DNA from: Pseudomonadota bacterium | GTDB lineage: Bacteria > Pseudomonadota > Alphaproteobacteria > Caulobacterales > Caulobacteraceae | Direction: 5' to 3' | Assembly (NCBI GenBank): GCA_023390245.1 | Contig: JAEWDF010000115.1 | Coordinates: 1 to 64,000, forward strand | Length of the DNA: 64,000 bases | Shown: positions 8,977 to 18,205 of the stretch, piece after piece | Layout of the letters: each line of letters opens with the position of its first letter | Numbering within the stretch: position 1 is the first letter of the stretch | The notes under the pieces: generated by a model | Told to the model about the DNA's origin: nothing | Database searches by the model: none | What the model saw: the letters and a program-made list of their open reading frames with translations, nothing else | Translations under genes and position numbers: made by a program

Positions 8977-8991
8977 TTAATCAACTCTTAA
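8977..8991. promoter_or_regulatory. CtrA-type binding site (TTAA-N7-TTAA)
   Basis: The sequence TTAATCAACTCTTAA is an exact match to TTAA-N7-TTAA, the site bound by the cell-cycle regulator CtrA in Caulobacterales. It lies in the 22-bp gap between the GST stop and the first possible start of the manC-like gene, and 18 bp before its second possible start at 9010. That placement would put a bound regulator on or next to a promoter core. Confidence 0.6.
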
Positions 8992-8994
8992 TAC

Positions 8995-10101
8995 ATGCAT
9001 TATGCATGCATGGGGTTGTATCCGGTCATCCTGTGCGGCGGGGCGGGAACACGGCTCTGGCCGGAGTCGCGCCCATCGCGGCCGAAGCCGTTCCTGCCGA
9101 TGAGCGGGGGCCGGTCGCTGTTCCAGGAGGCGGTCCTGCGCGCCGCGCCCCTGGTCCAGGGCGGTCGCCTGGTCGTCGTGGGCGGGCTGGCGCACCGGCC
9201 GGCGATCGAGGCGCAGATCTCGGCGCTGGGCCTGACCGCGCAACTGCTGCTCGAGCCCGAGCCGAGGGAGTCGGCGCCGGCCATGGCGGCGGCGGCGATG
9301 TGGACCGCGCGTCGCGATCCGGCCGGGGTCAACGTCTTTATCGCGTCTGACCATCACATCCCCGACCCGCGGGACTTCCAGCAGGCGGTGCGCCGCGCCG
9401 CCCGCTCGGCCCGGGCGGGGCGGATCGTGACCCTGGGCGTGCGGCCGACCTGCGCCTCGTCCGCCTATGGCTATATCCGGCCGGCGGCCGGGACGGGCCT
9501 GTCGCGGGTCAGGGCCTTCGTCGAAAAGCCCGAGGCCCGCGCGGCGGCCGCGCATGTGGCGGCGGGGGACCTGTGGAACAGCGGCGTCTTCGTCGCCGCC
9601 GCCGCGACCGTGCTGTCAGAACTGCATCGCCATGCGCCGGAGATCGAACGCGCCGTGCGCCGCGCCCTGCCCGACAGGAACGCGCCGGTCCTTCGACTGA
9701 AAGCGGCCTTCCGCACGGCGCCGAAACTGTCGTTCGACCATGCGGTGATGGAGAAGACCGGGGCGGCCTCGGTCCTGCCGGTCGACTTCGACTGGTCCGA
9801 CCTGGGCGCCTGGGACGCCATGGCCGCCACAGGCCGGGGCGATGTCGGCGCCTTTATCGCCGAAGACTCCGAGGGCTGCATCGTCCGGGCGTCCCAGGGC
9901 CTGGTGGTGGCGGCGCTGGGCGTGCGCAACCTGGCCATCATCGCCGAACGAGACGCCGTCCTGGTCTGCGACCTGTCGCGCAGCCAGGACGTGAAGAAGC
10001 TGGTCGAACACCTGCGCCAGACCTCGCCCCAGCATGTGGATTTTCCCGTGACGGCGGCGATCTCGAAGGTCGGCGCGCTTCGGAACGGCGACCAAATCTA
10101 A
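8995..10101 (+). CDS. manC: Mannose-1-phosphate guanylyltransferase
   Basis: Makes GDP-mannose from mannose-1-phosphate and GTP for polysaccharide or glycan synthesis. The protein of 363-368 residues starts with the nucleotide-binding signature [25 protein letters not shown], and FVEKPEA and LWNSGVFV follow, typical of sugar nucleotidyltransferases. It has no C-terminal cupin (mannose-6-phosphate isomerase) domain, so it is the single-function form. The start is ambiguous: ATG at 8995 or ATG at 9010, the latter giving the more usual [11 protein letters not shown]. No clear ribosome-binding site supports either. The ATGCAT-rich start region (8995-9011) is unusual, and a CtrA-type site lies immediately upstream. 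Confidence 0.85.
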   Translation: MHYACMGLYPVILCGGAGTRLWPESRPSRPKPFLPMSGGRSLFQEAVLRAAPLVQGGRLVVVGGLAHRPAIEAQISALGLTAQLLLEPEPRESAPAMAAAAMWTARRDPAGVNVFIASDHHIPDPRDFQQAVRRAARSARAGRIVTLGVRPTCASSAYGYIRPAAGTGLSRVRAFVEKPEARAAAAHVAAGDLWNSGVFVAAAATVLSELHRHAPEIERAVRRALPDRNAPVLRLKAAFRTAPKLSFDHAVMEKTGAASVLPVDFDWSDLGAWDAMAATGRGDVGAFIAEDSEGCIVRASQGLVVAALGVRNLAIIAERDAVLVCDLSRSQDVKKLVEHLRQTSPQHVDFPVTAAISKVGALRNGDQI

Positions 10102-10160
10102 AGCCCGACGGCAGGAACCGTCGCTTGCCGGGCGGGCGGTTTCGACGGCACGCGCTGGGC

Positions 10161-11108
10161 ATGACCGCGACCCTTCTGGCCAAGCCGCCGATCCGGGCCG
10201 AGACGCCCGCGCGCCTGACGCACCTCCAGCGCCTGGAGGCGGAGAGCCTCCACATCCTGCGCGAGGTGGCGGCCGAGGCGGAGCGGCCGGTGATGCTGTA
10301 TTCGATCGGCAAGGACTCCGCCGTGATGCTGCACCTGGCGCGGAAAGCCTTCTTCCCGTCCCGGCCGCCCTTTCCCCTGCTGCACGTCGACACCACCTGG
10401 AAGTTCCGCGCCATGTACGAGATGCGCGAACGGATGGCGGCGGAGCTGGGCTTCGATCTGCTGGTGCACCGCAACCCCGACGCCGTGGCGCGGGGCGTCA
10501 ATCCATTCGACCACGGCTCGGCCCTGCACACGGACCTGTGGAAGACCGAAGGGCTGAAACAGGCGTTGAACCTGCACGGCTTCGACGCGGCCTTCGGGGG
10601 CGCCCGGCGCGACGAGGAGAAGTCCCGCGCCAAGGAGCGCATCTTCTCCTTCCGCACCGCCGAGCACCGCTGGGACCCGAAGAACCAGAGGCCCGAACTC
10701 TGGCGGCTCTACAACACCCGAAAACGGCCGGGAGAAAGCATCCGCGTCTTTCCCATCTCCAACTGGACCGAGCTGGATGTCTGGCAATACATCCATCTGG
10801 AGAACATCCCCATCGTGCCCCTGTACCTCGCCGCCGAACGGCCGGTGGTGGAGCGCGACGGCGCCCTGATCATGGTCGACGACGACCGCTTCCCGCTTCG
10901 CCCCGGAGAAACGCCCCGGATGCGCTCGGTGCGGTTCCGGACACTGGGCTGCTATCCGCTGACCGGGGCGGTCGAGAGCACGGCGGCGACCCTGCCCGAG
11001 GTCATCCAAGAGATGCTGCTGACCACGACCTCGGAGCGGCAGGGCCGGGTCATCGACCACGATCAGTCGGCCTCGATGGAGAGGAAGAAGCAGGAGGGCT
11101 ACTTCTGA
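10161..11108 (+). CDS. cysD: Sulfate adenylyltransferase subunit 2
   Basis: Catalyses formation of APS from sulfate and ATP together with the GTPase subunit. The 315-residue protein carries the PP-loop signature near residue 47 ([18 protein letters not shown]), then [35 protein letters not shown] and [15 protein letters not shown], all hallmark CysD segments. The ATG at 10161 precedes the conserved [21 protein letters not shown] helix. Its TGA overlaps the cysNC ATG by one base (TGATG), so the two are translationally coupled. Confidence 0.96.
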   Translation: MTATLLAKPPIRAETPARLTHLQRLEAESLHILREVAAEAERPVMLYSIGKDSAVMLHLARKAFFPSRPPFPLLHVDTTWKFRAMYEMRERMAAELGFDLLVHRNPDAVARGVNPFDHGSALHTDLWKTEGLKQALNLHGFDAAFGGARRDEEKSRAKERIFSFRTAEHRWDPKNQRPELWRLYNTRKRPGESIRVFPISNWTELDVWQYIHLENIPIVPLYLAAERPVVERDGALIMVDDDRFPLRPGETPRMRSVRFRTLGCYPLTGAVESTAATLPEVIQEMLLTTTSERQGRVIDHDQSASMERKKQEGYF

Positions 11109-13033
11109 TGGCCTCCCGGACCTACCAGGCGCCCGACCTGATCGCCGCCGACATCGACGCCTATCTGGACGCTCACCAGCACAAGAGCCTGCTGCGCTTC
11201 ATCACCTGCGGCAGCGTGGACGACGGCAAGTCCACCCTGATCGGCCGGCTGCTCCACGATTCGAAGATGATCTTCGAGGATCAGATGATGGCGCTGGAGG
11301 CGGACAGCCGCCGGATCGGGACGCAGGGCGGCGACATCGACTTCGCCCTGCTGGTCGACGGCCTGGCCGCCGAGCGGGAACAGGGCATCACCATCGACGT
11401 GGCCTACCGCTTCTTCTCGACCGACCGGAGGAAGTTCATCGTCGCCGACACGCCGGGCCACGAGCAGTACACCCGCAACATGGTCACCGGCGCCTCGACC
11501 GCCGACGCGGCCGTGATCCTGGTCGACGCCCGCAAGGGGGTGCTGACCCAGACCCGCCGCCACGCCTATCTGGTCGGTCTGCTGGGCATCCGCCACGTGA
11601 TCCTGGCCGTCAACAAGATGGACCTGATGGGCTGGTCCCAGGCCGTGTTCGACGAGATCGTCGAGGATTTCCGCGCCTTCGCCGACCGGATCGGGCTGGA
11701 ACGGTTCCACGCCGTGCCAATGTCGGCCCTGCGCGGCGACAACATCGTCGACGCCAGCGCCCAATCGCCCTGGCATGCCGGCCCGCCGCTGATGGCCCTG
11801 CTGGAGACGCTGGAGGTCGACGACGACCTGAGGGGCGACCCGTTCCGCCTGCCGATCCAGTGGGTCAACCGGCCGAACCTGGACTTCCGGGGCTTTTCCG
11901 GCCTGATCGCGGCCGGGACGGTGCGGCCCGGCGATCCGGTGCGCGTGCTGCCGTCGGGCAGGACTTCGAGCGTCGCCAGCATCGTCACCGCCGACGGGGA
12001 CCTGGATCGGGCCGTCGCCGGACAATCGGTGACCCTGACGCTGGCCGACGAGATCGACATCTCGCGCGGCGACGTCCTGGCCGCCGCCCATGCCCCGCCC
12101 GAAGCCGCCGACCAGTTCGAGGCGACCCTGGTCTGGATGGACGACGAACCGATGCTGCCGGGTCGGCCGTACCTGCTGAAGATCGGCGCCCGGCTGGTCG
12201 GGGCCGCCATCACCGGGCCCAAGCACAAGATCGACGTGAACACGCTCGAGCAACGCCCAGCCAGGCGGCTGGAGCTGAACGAGATCGGCGTCTGCAACCT
12301 GTCGCTGGACGCGCCGGTCGCCTTCGAACCCTACGCCGCGAACCGCGACCTGGGCGGCTTCATTCTGATCGATCGCATGTCGAACCGCACGGTGGCGGCG
12401 GGGATGCTGCATTTCGCCCTGCGCCGCGCCCACAACATCCACTGGCAGGACCTGTCGGTGGACAAGACCGCCCGCGCCGCAATCAAGAACCAGCGCGGTC
12501 GCGTCGTCTGGCTGACCGGCCTGTCCGGCGCCGGCAAGTCGACCATCGCCAATCTGGTCGAGAAGCGGCTGCACGCCGATGGCCGCCACACCTATCTGCT
12601 GGACGGCGACAACGTCCGACACGGCCTGAACCGCGACCTGGGCTTCACCGAGGAGGATCGGGTCGAAAACATCCGCCGTGTCGCGGAGGTGTCGAAATTG
12701 ATGGTCGACGCCGGCCTGGTCGTCATCACCGCCTTCATCTCCCCCTTCCGGGCCGAACGCCGCATGGCGCGCGCGCTGATGGCGGAGGGCGAGTTCATCG
12801 AGGTCTTCGTCGACACGCCGCTCGCGGTCGCCGAGGCGCGCGACGTCAAGGGCCTCTACAGGAAGGCGCGCGCGGGGGAACTGAAGAACTTCACCGGCGT
12901 CGACAGCCCCTATGAACCGCCGGAAACTCCGGAAATCCGCGTCGACACCGCCGCCATGACCGCCGAACAGGCCGCCGAACGGATCGTCGAATGGCTGGAG
13001 GACCATTTCCGCATCGACGACTATTCGATCTGA
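11108..13033 (+). CDS. cysN/cysC: Bifunctional sulfate adenylyltransferase subunit 1 / adenylyl-sulfate kinase
   Basis: Fusion of the GTPase subunit of ATP sulfurylase with APS kinase, so the operon takes sulfate through APS to PAPS. In the 641-residue protein the N-terminal GTPase has GSVDDGKS (35-42), DTPGH (114-118) and NKMD (169-172), followed by EF-Tu-like beta-barrel domains (about 245-440). The C-terminal CysC domain starts near 460 with P-loop GLSGAGKS (471-478) and the [10 protein letters not shown] motif. The kinase motifs are intact, so both activities are expected. No PAPS reductase gene is adjacent. Confidence 0.96.
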   Translation: MASRTYQAPDLIAADIDAYLDAHQHKSLLRFITCGSVDDGKSTLIGRLLHDSKMIFEDQMMALEADSRRIGTQGGDIDFALLVDGLAAEREQGITIDVAYRFFSTDRRKFIVADTPGHEQYTRNMVTGASTADAAVILVDARKGVLTQTRRHAYLVGLLGIRHVILAVNKMDLMGWSQAVFDEIVEDFRAFADRIGLERFHAVPMSALRGDNIVDASAQSPWHAGPPLMALLETLEVDDDLRGDPFRLPIQWVNRPNLDFRGFSGLIAAGTVRPGDPVRVLPSGRTSSVASIVTADGDLDRAVAGQSVTLTLADEIDISRGDVLAAAHAPPEAADQFEATLVWMDDEPMLPGRPYLLKIGARLVGAAITGPKHKIDVNTLEQRPARRLELNEIGVCNLSLDAPVAFEPYAANRDLGGFILIDRMSNRTVAAGMLHFALRRAHNIHWQDLSVDKTARAAIKNQRGRVVWLTGLSGAGKSTIANLVEKRLHADGRHTYLLDGDNVRHGLNRDLGFTEEDRVENIRRVAEVSKLMVDAGLVVITAFISPFRAERRMARALMAEGEFIEVFVDTPLAVAEARDVKGLYRKARAGELKNFTGVDSPYEPPETPEIRVDTAAMTAEQAAERIVEWLEDHFRIDDYSI

Positions 13034-13076
13034 TCAGCGAGGATCAGCGCGTGGCGACGGCTATGGAAGAGAGGAA

Positions 13077-13153
13077 TGGCGCACCCGAAGAGATTCGAAC
13101 TCCTGACCCCCAGATTCGTAGTCTGGTGCTCTATCCAGCTGAGCTACGGGTGC
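13077..13153 (-). tRNA. tRNA-Arg (anticodon ACG)
   Basis: The leftward-read gene has a 7-bp acceptor stem GCACCCG / CGGGTGC, a D-loop region with AGCTCAGCTGGATAGAGC, an anticodon stem-loop CCAGA-CTACGAA-TCTGG with anticodon ACG, and a T-arm with GTTCGAATC. CCA is encoded (TGG at 13077-13079 on the plus strand). The A at the wobble position is expected to become inosine, reading CGU, CGC and CGA. It stands alone between cysNC and ggt. Confidence 0.97.
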
Positions 13154-13296
13154 GCACGCCTGACGGCGAGGCGGGGTCTTTAGCCGCTCGGGACCCTGGG
13201 CGCAAGCGGCTAAAGCGGGATTTCGAAATCGCGGCTTGGCGCGAGCGGGCGGAGCGCATAGGTCGGAGGGAATCCTCCCGAGCCGCTGGAATCGTC

Positions 13297-15021
13297 ATGC
13301 GTTTCACCCGTCGTCTCGCGGCCCTGGCCGCCCCCCTCGCCCTCATGGCGTGCCAGAGCGTCGCGCCCGCCACGCCGGTCGCGGCCGCGCCGGCGCCGTC
13401 GGAGTCCGTCGCCCGGGGACCGTTCGTTTCGGCGGCCAACCCCCTGGCCGCCGAAGCGGGCATGGCCGTGCTGCGCCGGGGCGGATCGGCGGCCGACGCC
13501 GCGGTCGCGATCCAGGCCGTGCTCGGCCTGGTTGAGCCCCAGTCCTCGGGCCTGGGAGGCGGGGCCTTCATGATGTATTTCGACGCGGCGTCGGGCGAGA
13601 TCACCGCCTATGACGGGCGCGAGACGGCGCCGTCGGCGGCGACGCCCGAGCTGTTCTATGAGAACGGCGAGCCCCTGGCCTTCGTCGACGCCGTCCTGTC
13701 CGGCCGGTCGACCGGCGCGCCGGGCGCCGTCGCCATGCTGGCGATGGCCCAGAAGGACCACGGCACACTGGCCTGGCGCGACCTGTTCGGCGACGCCGAA
13801 CGCCTGGCCCGCGACGGCTTCGAGGTCAGCCCGCGCCTGGCCGGCATGATCAACAGCGCCCGCGTGCCCCAGGCCGGGACCCGCTGGGCCGAGGCCTATT
13901 TCACCCGGCCCGACGGGCGCCGCTACCAGACGGGCGACGTGCTGAGGAATCCGGCCTATGCGCGCACCCTGGCGCGGCTGGCGGACCAAGGGCCGGCGGT
14001 CTTCTACGGCGGTCCGATCGGCGACGCCATCGCCGCGACCACAGCCGAGGGGCCGCGCCCCGGCGCGCTGACGGCGGCCGACATCGCCGCCTATCGCCCG
14101 CTGCGGCGTGACGTGATCTGCCGCCCCTATCGCGTCTATGTGGTCTGCGTGCCGCCGCCGCCGTCCAGCGGCCTGGCCGTTCTGCAGCTTCTGGCCATGG
14201 CCGAGCGGACACCCGACATCGACAGGGGGGCCGACAGCCCCGAGGCCTGGGTCGCCTTCGGGCGGCTGCAACGGCTTATGTACGCCGATCGCGACCGCTA
14301 CGTCGGCGACAACGACTTCGTCGGGGTTCCAATCGCGGGCCTGCTGGACCCGGACTATGTCGCCGCGCGCGCCGCCCTGGTCCCGGCGCTGAACGGACCG
14401 GCCGAGGCGGGTCGGCCCGCGGGCGCGCCGCCGGTCGGCGCCGACGCCACGGCCGAGCCGGGCGGCACCACCCATCTGGTCGTGGTCGACGCCTTGGGGA
14501 ACGCCGTCAGCATGACGACGACGGTCGAGAGCGTGTTCGGCTCGGGCCGGATGGCGGAGGGCTTTTTCCTGAACAACCAGCTGACCGACTTCTCCTTCAC
14601 GCCGTTGGAGGACGGTCATCCCGCCGCCAATGCGGTGGCGGCGGGCAAGCGGCCGCGCTCGTCGATGACGCCGGTGCTGATCCTGGATCGGCAGGGCCGG
14701 CTGGTCGGCGCCCTGGGCTCGCCCGGCGGATCGAGCATCCTGGCCTATGTGGCCAAGGCGCTGATCGGCGTGCTGGACTGGAACCTGACGGTGCAGCAGG
14801 CCTTCGACCTGCCCAATCTGGTGGTGCGCGGCAAGATGGTCGGCGCTGACACGGCCCTGGTGGCCCCGGAGATCCAGGCGGCGCTGGCGCGGGCCGGCAT
14901 GGCGCTGGAGCCGAACGCCACCGAGACCTCTGGCCTGCACGGCGGCCTGTGGCGGAACGGGCGCTGGGACGGCGGGGCGGACAACCGGCGCGAAGGCGTC
15001 GTCCTATCCGAGCCGCAGTAA
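13297..15021 (+). CDS. ggt: Gamma-glutamyltransferase (predicted lipoprotein)
   Basis: Ntn-hydrolase that cleaves gamma-glutamyl bonds such as in glutathione. The 574-residue precursor has a lipoprotein signal (LALMAC, acylated C19), so it is probably anchored facing the periplasm. The small subunit would begin at T391 in PGGTTHLVVVDALGNAVSMT, matching the autocatalytic Thr of the family, and GSPGGSSI near 575-582 of the alignment region (about residue 470) fits the oxyanion-binding glycine pair. I chose the ATG at 13297 because it directly precedes the signal sequence. A short inverted repeat GGAGG-GAAT-CCTCC (13265-13278) sits just upstream. Confidence 0.93.
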   Translation: MRFTRRLAALAAPLALMACQSVAPATPVAAAPAPSESVARGPFVSAANPLAAEAGMAVLRRGGSAADAAVAIQAVLGLVEPQSSGLGGGAFMMYFDAASGEITAYDGRETAPSAATPELFYENGEPLAFVDAVLSGRSTGAPGAVAMLAMAQKDHGTLAWRDLFGDAERLARDGFEVSPRLAGMINSARVPQAGTRWAEAYFTRPDGRRYQTGDVLRNPAYARTLARLADQGPAVFYGGPIGDAIAATTAEGPRPGALTAADIAAYRPLRRDVICRPYRVYVVCVPPPPSSGLAVLQLLAMAERTPDIDRGADSPEAWVAFGRLQRLMYADRDRYVGDNDFVGVPIAGLLDPDYVAARAALVPALNGPAEAGRPAGAPPVGADATAEPGGTTHLVVVDALGNAVSMTTTVESVFGSGRMAEGFFLNNQLTDFSFTPLEDGHPAANAVAAGKRPRSSMTPVLILDRQGRLVGALGSPGGSSILAYVAKALIGVLDWNLTVQQAFDLPNLVVRGKMVGADTALVAPEIQAALARAGMALEPNATETSGLHGGLWRNGRWDGGADNRREGVVLSEPQ

Positions 15022-15024
15022 GGC

Positions 15025-15879
15025 CTAGCGCGGCTTGATGGACAACTGGAAGGCGATCAGGCCTTCGTCGACGTCGGTGTCCAGGCCGCTCATGCCGCGC
15101 AGGCCCTTGCCCGCGTCGATCTCGCGATAGACGACGCCGATCGAACTCTGCACGTCGCCCCGGCGATAGGCCAGGCCGACCGAGGCGTCGCCCAGGAAGG
15201 AGCCGGCGTCATGACTGTAGCCCGACCGCGCATAGTCACCGTCGCGGGTGCGGGCGAAATTGTAGCCGACGGCCCGACCCGAGCCGGCGGCGTAGAGGTA
15301 CCAGCGCGGCCGGTCGCCGAAGCGTTCGCGGCCGTCCGGCGCCAGACGGTCCAGCCCTTCGCCGATCTTCAGCGTGGCCCCGGCCTCGGCCGAGCCGCCC
15401 TCGCTGCCGACGCCGATGCCGGCGTGGGGCGTCAGGCTGACCTCCAGCCCCGAGGCCGTGCGGCCATGGGCGCCGCGGAAGCCGCGCACATAACGCAAGT
15501 CGTAGACGTCCGAATCCAGAGCCGCGCGATCGGCGGGCGTCACCGGCAGCGGCGATCCGTCGGCGCGGCGCAGGCGGCCAGCGGTCTCCAGCGTCAGGCG
15601 GTCGGCGAAGCCGTCGCCCTCGATCCAGACATCGCGGCGCTGGGTGGCGACGAGGCCTGAGCCGTCATCCGGGGCGAAGCGGTTGGCGAATTCCAGCGGG
15701 GGCCCGAAGGCGGCGTCCAGCGAGGCCGACTGATAGGCCGCCTGGGCGTTCAGGCGGGCGGTCGTGGAAGCGGGCGCGTCATCGAAGGCTTCGGGAACCC
15801 AGGACTGGATTCGCGCCTGGGCCGCTCCGGCCATCGCCAGCGCGCCTCCAAGTCCGACGATCCAGATCGTCCAACGCAC
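15025..15879 (-). CDS. Predicted outer-membrane beta-barrel protein (possibly LpxR/DUF2219-like)
   Basis: The 284-residue protein has a signal peptide (WTIWIVGLGGALAMAGAAQA) and then alternating hydrophobic/polar strands rich in Gly, Tyr and Ala, with a C-terminal strand GLIAFQLSIKPR, typical of outer-membrane barrels. The stretch SLTPHAGIGVG resembles that seen in lipid A deacylase-like (LpxR/DUF2219) proteins, but I cannot confirm the family. The GTG at 15877-15879 has GGGAGG 7 bp upstream; a TTG at 15880-15882 is the alternative. It converges on ggt with only 3 bp between stops. Confidence 0.65.
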   Translation of the reverse strand: MRWTIWIVGLGGALAMAGAAQARIQSWVPEAFDDAPASTTARLNAQAAYQSASLDAAFGPPLEFANRFAPDDGSGLVATQRRDVWIEGDGFADRLTLETAGRLRRADGSPLPVTPADRAALDSDVYDLRYVRGFRGAHGRTASGLEVSLTPHAGIGVGSEGGSAEAGATLKIGEGLDRLAPDGRERFGDRPRWYLYAAGSGRAVGYNFARTRDGDYARSGYSHDAGSFLGDASVGLAYRRGDVQSSIGVVYREIDAGKGLRGMSGLDTDVDEGLIAFQLSIKPR

Positions 15880-15997
15880 CAACGGACCTCCCTTCCGTCA
15901 ACCGGATCGAGCATGCCCCAGTTGGCGCTCGAGTCAAACCGACAAATTCACGACACATTTCCAACGTCGCGGGGTCGAGCGGGTTCCGAACGCGAAA

Positions 15998-16019
15998 GGG
16001 CCCCGCGCAAGCGAGGCCC
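15998..16019 (-). terminator. Intrinsic terminator of nrdA
   Basis: A stem GGGCCCCGC (15998-16006) / GCGAGGCCC (16011-16019) with one mismatch and a 4-nt loop begins 25 bp past the nrdA stop. In the leftward direction it is followed by TTTCGCG, a short U-run. The 164-bp gap (15880-16043) also includes the promoter region of the barrel gene. Confidence 0.7.
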
Positions 16020-16043
16020 CCGAGGTGATGGAAGGCGAGGCCT

Positions 16044-17933
16044 TTACTGGCAGGCCAGGCACTCGTCGTAGTCGGTCTTCGGCATGGAGAAGAGGTCCGG
16101 CTGGTTCGGATCGATCTCCTCGTCCTTCTTGTCCTCGGCGCCGGCGAAGGCGGCCCGCTGCACCGACTTGGAGCGCAGGTAGTAGAGCGACTTCACGCCC
16201 CGCTCCCACGCCGACCAGTGCAGCATGTGCAGGTCCCACTTGTTGACGTCGCCGGGGATGAACAGGTTCAGCGACTGGGCCTGGCAGATCTCCGGCGCGC
16301 GGTCGGCGGCCAGCTCGACCACCCAGCGCTGGTCCAGTTCGAAGGCGGTCTTGAACACGGCCTTCTCGTCCTCGGTCAGCGCCTCGACGTGCTGGACCGA
16401 GCCTTCCTTCTCCAGGATGGAGCTCCACACCGCCTCGGTGTTGATCCCCTTTTCCTCCAGCAGGCGCTCCAGATAGGGGTTCTTGACCGCGAAGGAGCCC
16501 GACAGGGTCTTGTGGGTGTAGATGTTGGCCGGGATCGGCTCGATGCCGGCGCTGGTCCCGCCGCAGATGATCGAGATCGAGGCGGTCGGGGCGATCGCCA
16601 TCTTGTGGCTGAAGCGCTCCATCACGCCGCGCTCGGCGGCGTCCAGGCAGGGGCCCTTCTCCTCGGCCAGCAGGCGGCTGGCCTTGTCGGCCTCGCGGCG
16701 CAGGTGCTTGAACAGGCGCATGTTCCAGCTCTTGGCCATGGCGCTTTCGAAGGCCACGCCCTGCGACTGCAGGAAGGAGTGGAAGCCCATCAGGCCCAGG
16801 CCCACCGAACGCTCGCGCTTGGCCGAATAGACGGCGGCCGACATGGCGGCCGGGGCGCGCCGGATGAAGTCCTCCAGGACATTGTCCAGGAAGCGCATCA
16901 GGTCCTCGACGAAGCGCGGCTCCTCGCGCCACTCCAGGAAGGTCTCGGCGTTGACAGACGACAGGCAGCAGACGGCGGTGCGGTCCACGCCCAGGTGGTC
17001 CTTGCCGGTGTGCAGCATGATCTCGGCGCACAGGTTCGACTGCTTGACCTTCAGGCCCAGCTCGCGCTGGTGCGGGGCCAGCTGGCGGTTCACCGTGTCG
17101 GAGAAGATCAGATAGGGCTCGCCCGTCTGCATGCGGATTTCGAGCAGCTTGGTCCACAGCGAACGCGCATCGACCGTCTTCATGACCTCGCCCGTCTTGG
17201 GCGAGCGCAGGGCGAAGGGCCCGCCGACCTTCACCGCCTCCATGAATTCGTCGGTGACGTTGATCCCATGGTGCAGATTCAGCGACTTGCGGTTGAAGTC
17301 GCCGGACGGCTTGCGGATCTCCAGGAACTCCTCGATCTCCGGATGGTGGATGTCCAGATAGACGGCCGCCGAGCCCCGGCGCAGCGACCCCTGGCTGATC
17401 GCCAGCGTCAGCGAGTCCATCACGCGGATGAAGGGGATGATGCCCGAGGTCTTGCCCGCGCCCTTGACCTTCTCGCCGATGGAGCGGACGCCGCCCCAGT
17501 AGGTCCCGATGCCGCCGCCGTTGGAGGCCAGGGCGACATTCTCGTTCCAGACGTTCTGGATGCCGTCCAGCGAGTCTCCGACCGCGTTCAGGAAGCAGGA
17601 GATCGGCAGGCCGCGATCGGCGCCGCCGTTCGACAGCACCGGCGTCGCCGGCATGAACCACAGGCGGCTCATGTAGTCATAGAGGCGCTGGGCGTGGTCG
17701 GCGTCGTCCGAGAAGGCGGTGGAGACGCGAGCGAACATGTCCTGATAGCTTTCGCCCGGCAGCAGGTAGCGATCCTCCAGCGTCTTCTTGCCGAAGTCGG
17801 TCAGCAGGGCGTCGCGCGAGCGGTCCACCTGGACCGACCGGACCACCGTCAGATGCGGCTTCTCCGGAGTCGAAGTCGTCGCAACCTCTTGGAATTCCGC
17901 CGTCTTCAAAGCCTCGCCGCCAGCCATGGTCAT
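16044..17933 (-). CDS. nrdA: Class I ribonucleotide reductase alpha subunit (R1), without ATP-cone
   Basis: Catalytic subunit that reduces ribonucleoside diphosphates. In the 629-residue protein C113 (ISCFLN) and C323 are the likely active-site redox pair, C302 and E304 in NLCAE the thiyl-radical site, and C625/C628 in the terminal ECLACQ the shuttle pair that accepts electrons from thioredoxin or glutaredoxin. The N-terminus goes straight into the catalytic alpha domain; the roughly 90-residue ATP-cone that gives overall dATP inhibition is missing, and nrdB has none either. I chose the ATG at 17931-17933 because AGGA lies 5 bp upstream; the ATG at 17925-17927 is possible. Confidence 0.95.
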   Translation of the reverse strand: MTMAGGEALKTAEFQEVATTSTPEKPHLTVVRSVQVDRSRDALLTDFGKKTLEDRYLLPGESYQDMFARVSTAFSDDADHAQRLYDYMSRLWFMPATPVLSNGGADRGLPISCFLNAVGDSLDGIQNVWNENVALASNGGGIGTYWGGVRSIGEKVKGAGKTSGIIPFIRVMDSLTLAISQGSLRRGSAAVYLDIHHPEIEEFLEIRKPSGDFNRKSLNLHHGINVTDEFMEAVKVGGPFALRSPKTGEVMKTVDARSLWTKLLEIRMQTGEPYLIFSDTVNRQLAPHQRELGLKVKQSNLCAEIMLHTGKDHLGVDRTAVCCLSSVNAETFLEWREEPRFVEDLMRFLDNVLEDFIRRAPAAMSAAVYSAKRERSVGLGLMGFHSFLQSQGVAFESAMAKSWNMRLFKHLRREADKASRLLAEEKGPCLDAAERGVMERFSHKMAIAPTASISIICGGTSAGIEPIPANIYTHKTLSGSFAVKNPYLERLLEEKGINTEAVWSSILEKEGSVQHVEALTEDEKAVFKTAFELDQRWVVELAADRAPEICQAQSLNLFIPGDVNKWDLHMLHWSAWERGVKSLYYLRSKSVQRAAFAGAEDKKDEEIDPNQPDLFSMPKTDYDECLACQ

Positions 17934-17974
17934 CCGCGTCCTGAACAAAACCGCTCTCGAAGGGCGACGCTTGA

Positions 17975-18023
17975 ACACATCATCTAGTGGTTCCGCCGCG
18001 CCCTGAGCCCACATATAGGGCGC
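17975..18023. promoter_or_regulatory. Candidate NrdR box pair upstream of nrdA
   Basis: The 16-mer ACACATCATCTAGTGG at 17975-17990 agrees with the recalled NrdR consensus at 12 of 16 positions. A weaker AT-centred site (CCCACATATAGGGCGC, 18008-18023) starts 33 bp away, about three helical turns. The arrangement resembles that upstream of nrdB, which supports shared control. The remaining sequence of the 272-bp gap (17934-18205) shows nothing else I can name. Confidence 0.45.
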
Positions 18024-18205
18024 ATATGGCTAATAAGCCGTCAACGGGCTTGACGGTCGCTTTCTGGGCGAATCGCTGGGACAAGTGCGCGGCGCCTGTT
18101 GAAAAGCCCGCGATCAAGCCAGCGCGCCGGGCCGCGTCCCGCATCGGGACACGATCACGAGCGCGTGATCGGAACGCGGCGGCAGCTTGGCCGTTCCGGA
18201 AGGCC

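Noticed and set aside
13265..13278. GGAGG-GAAT-CCTCC as a terminator or operator before ggt
   Set aside because: The stem is only 5 bp with no T-run, and the left arm may simply be a purine-rich leader.
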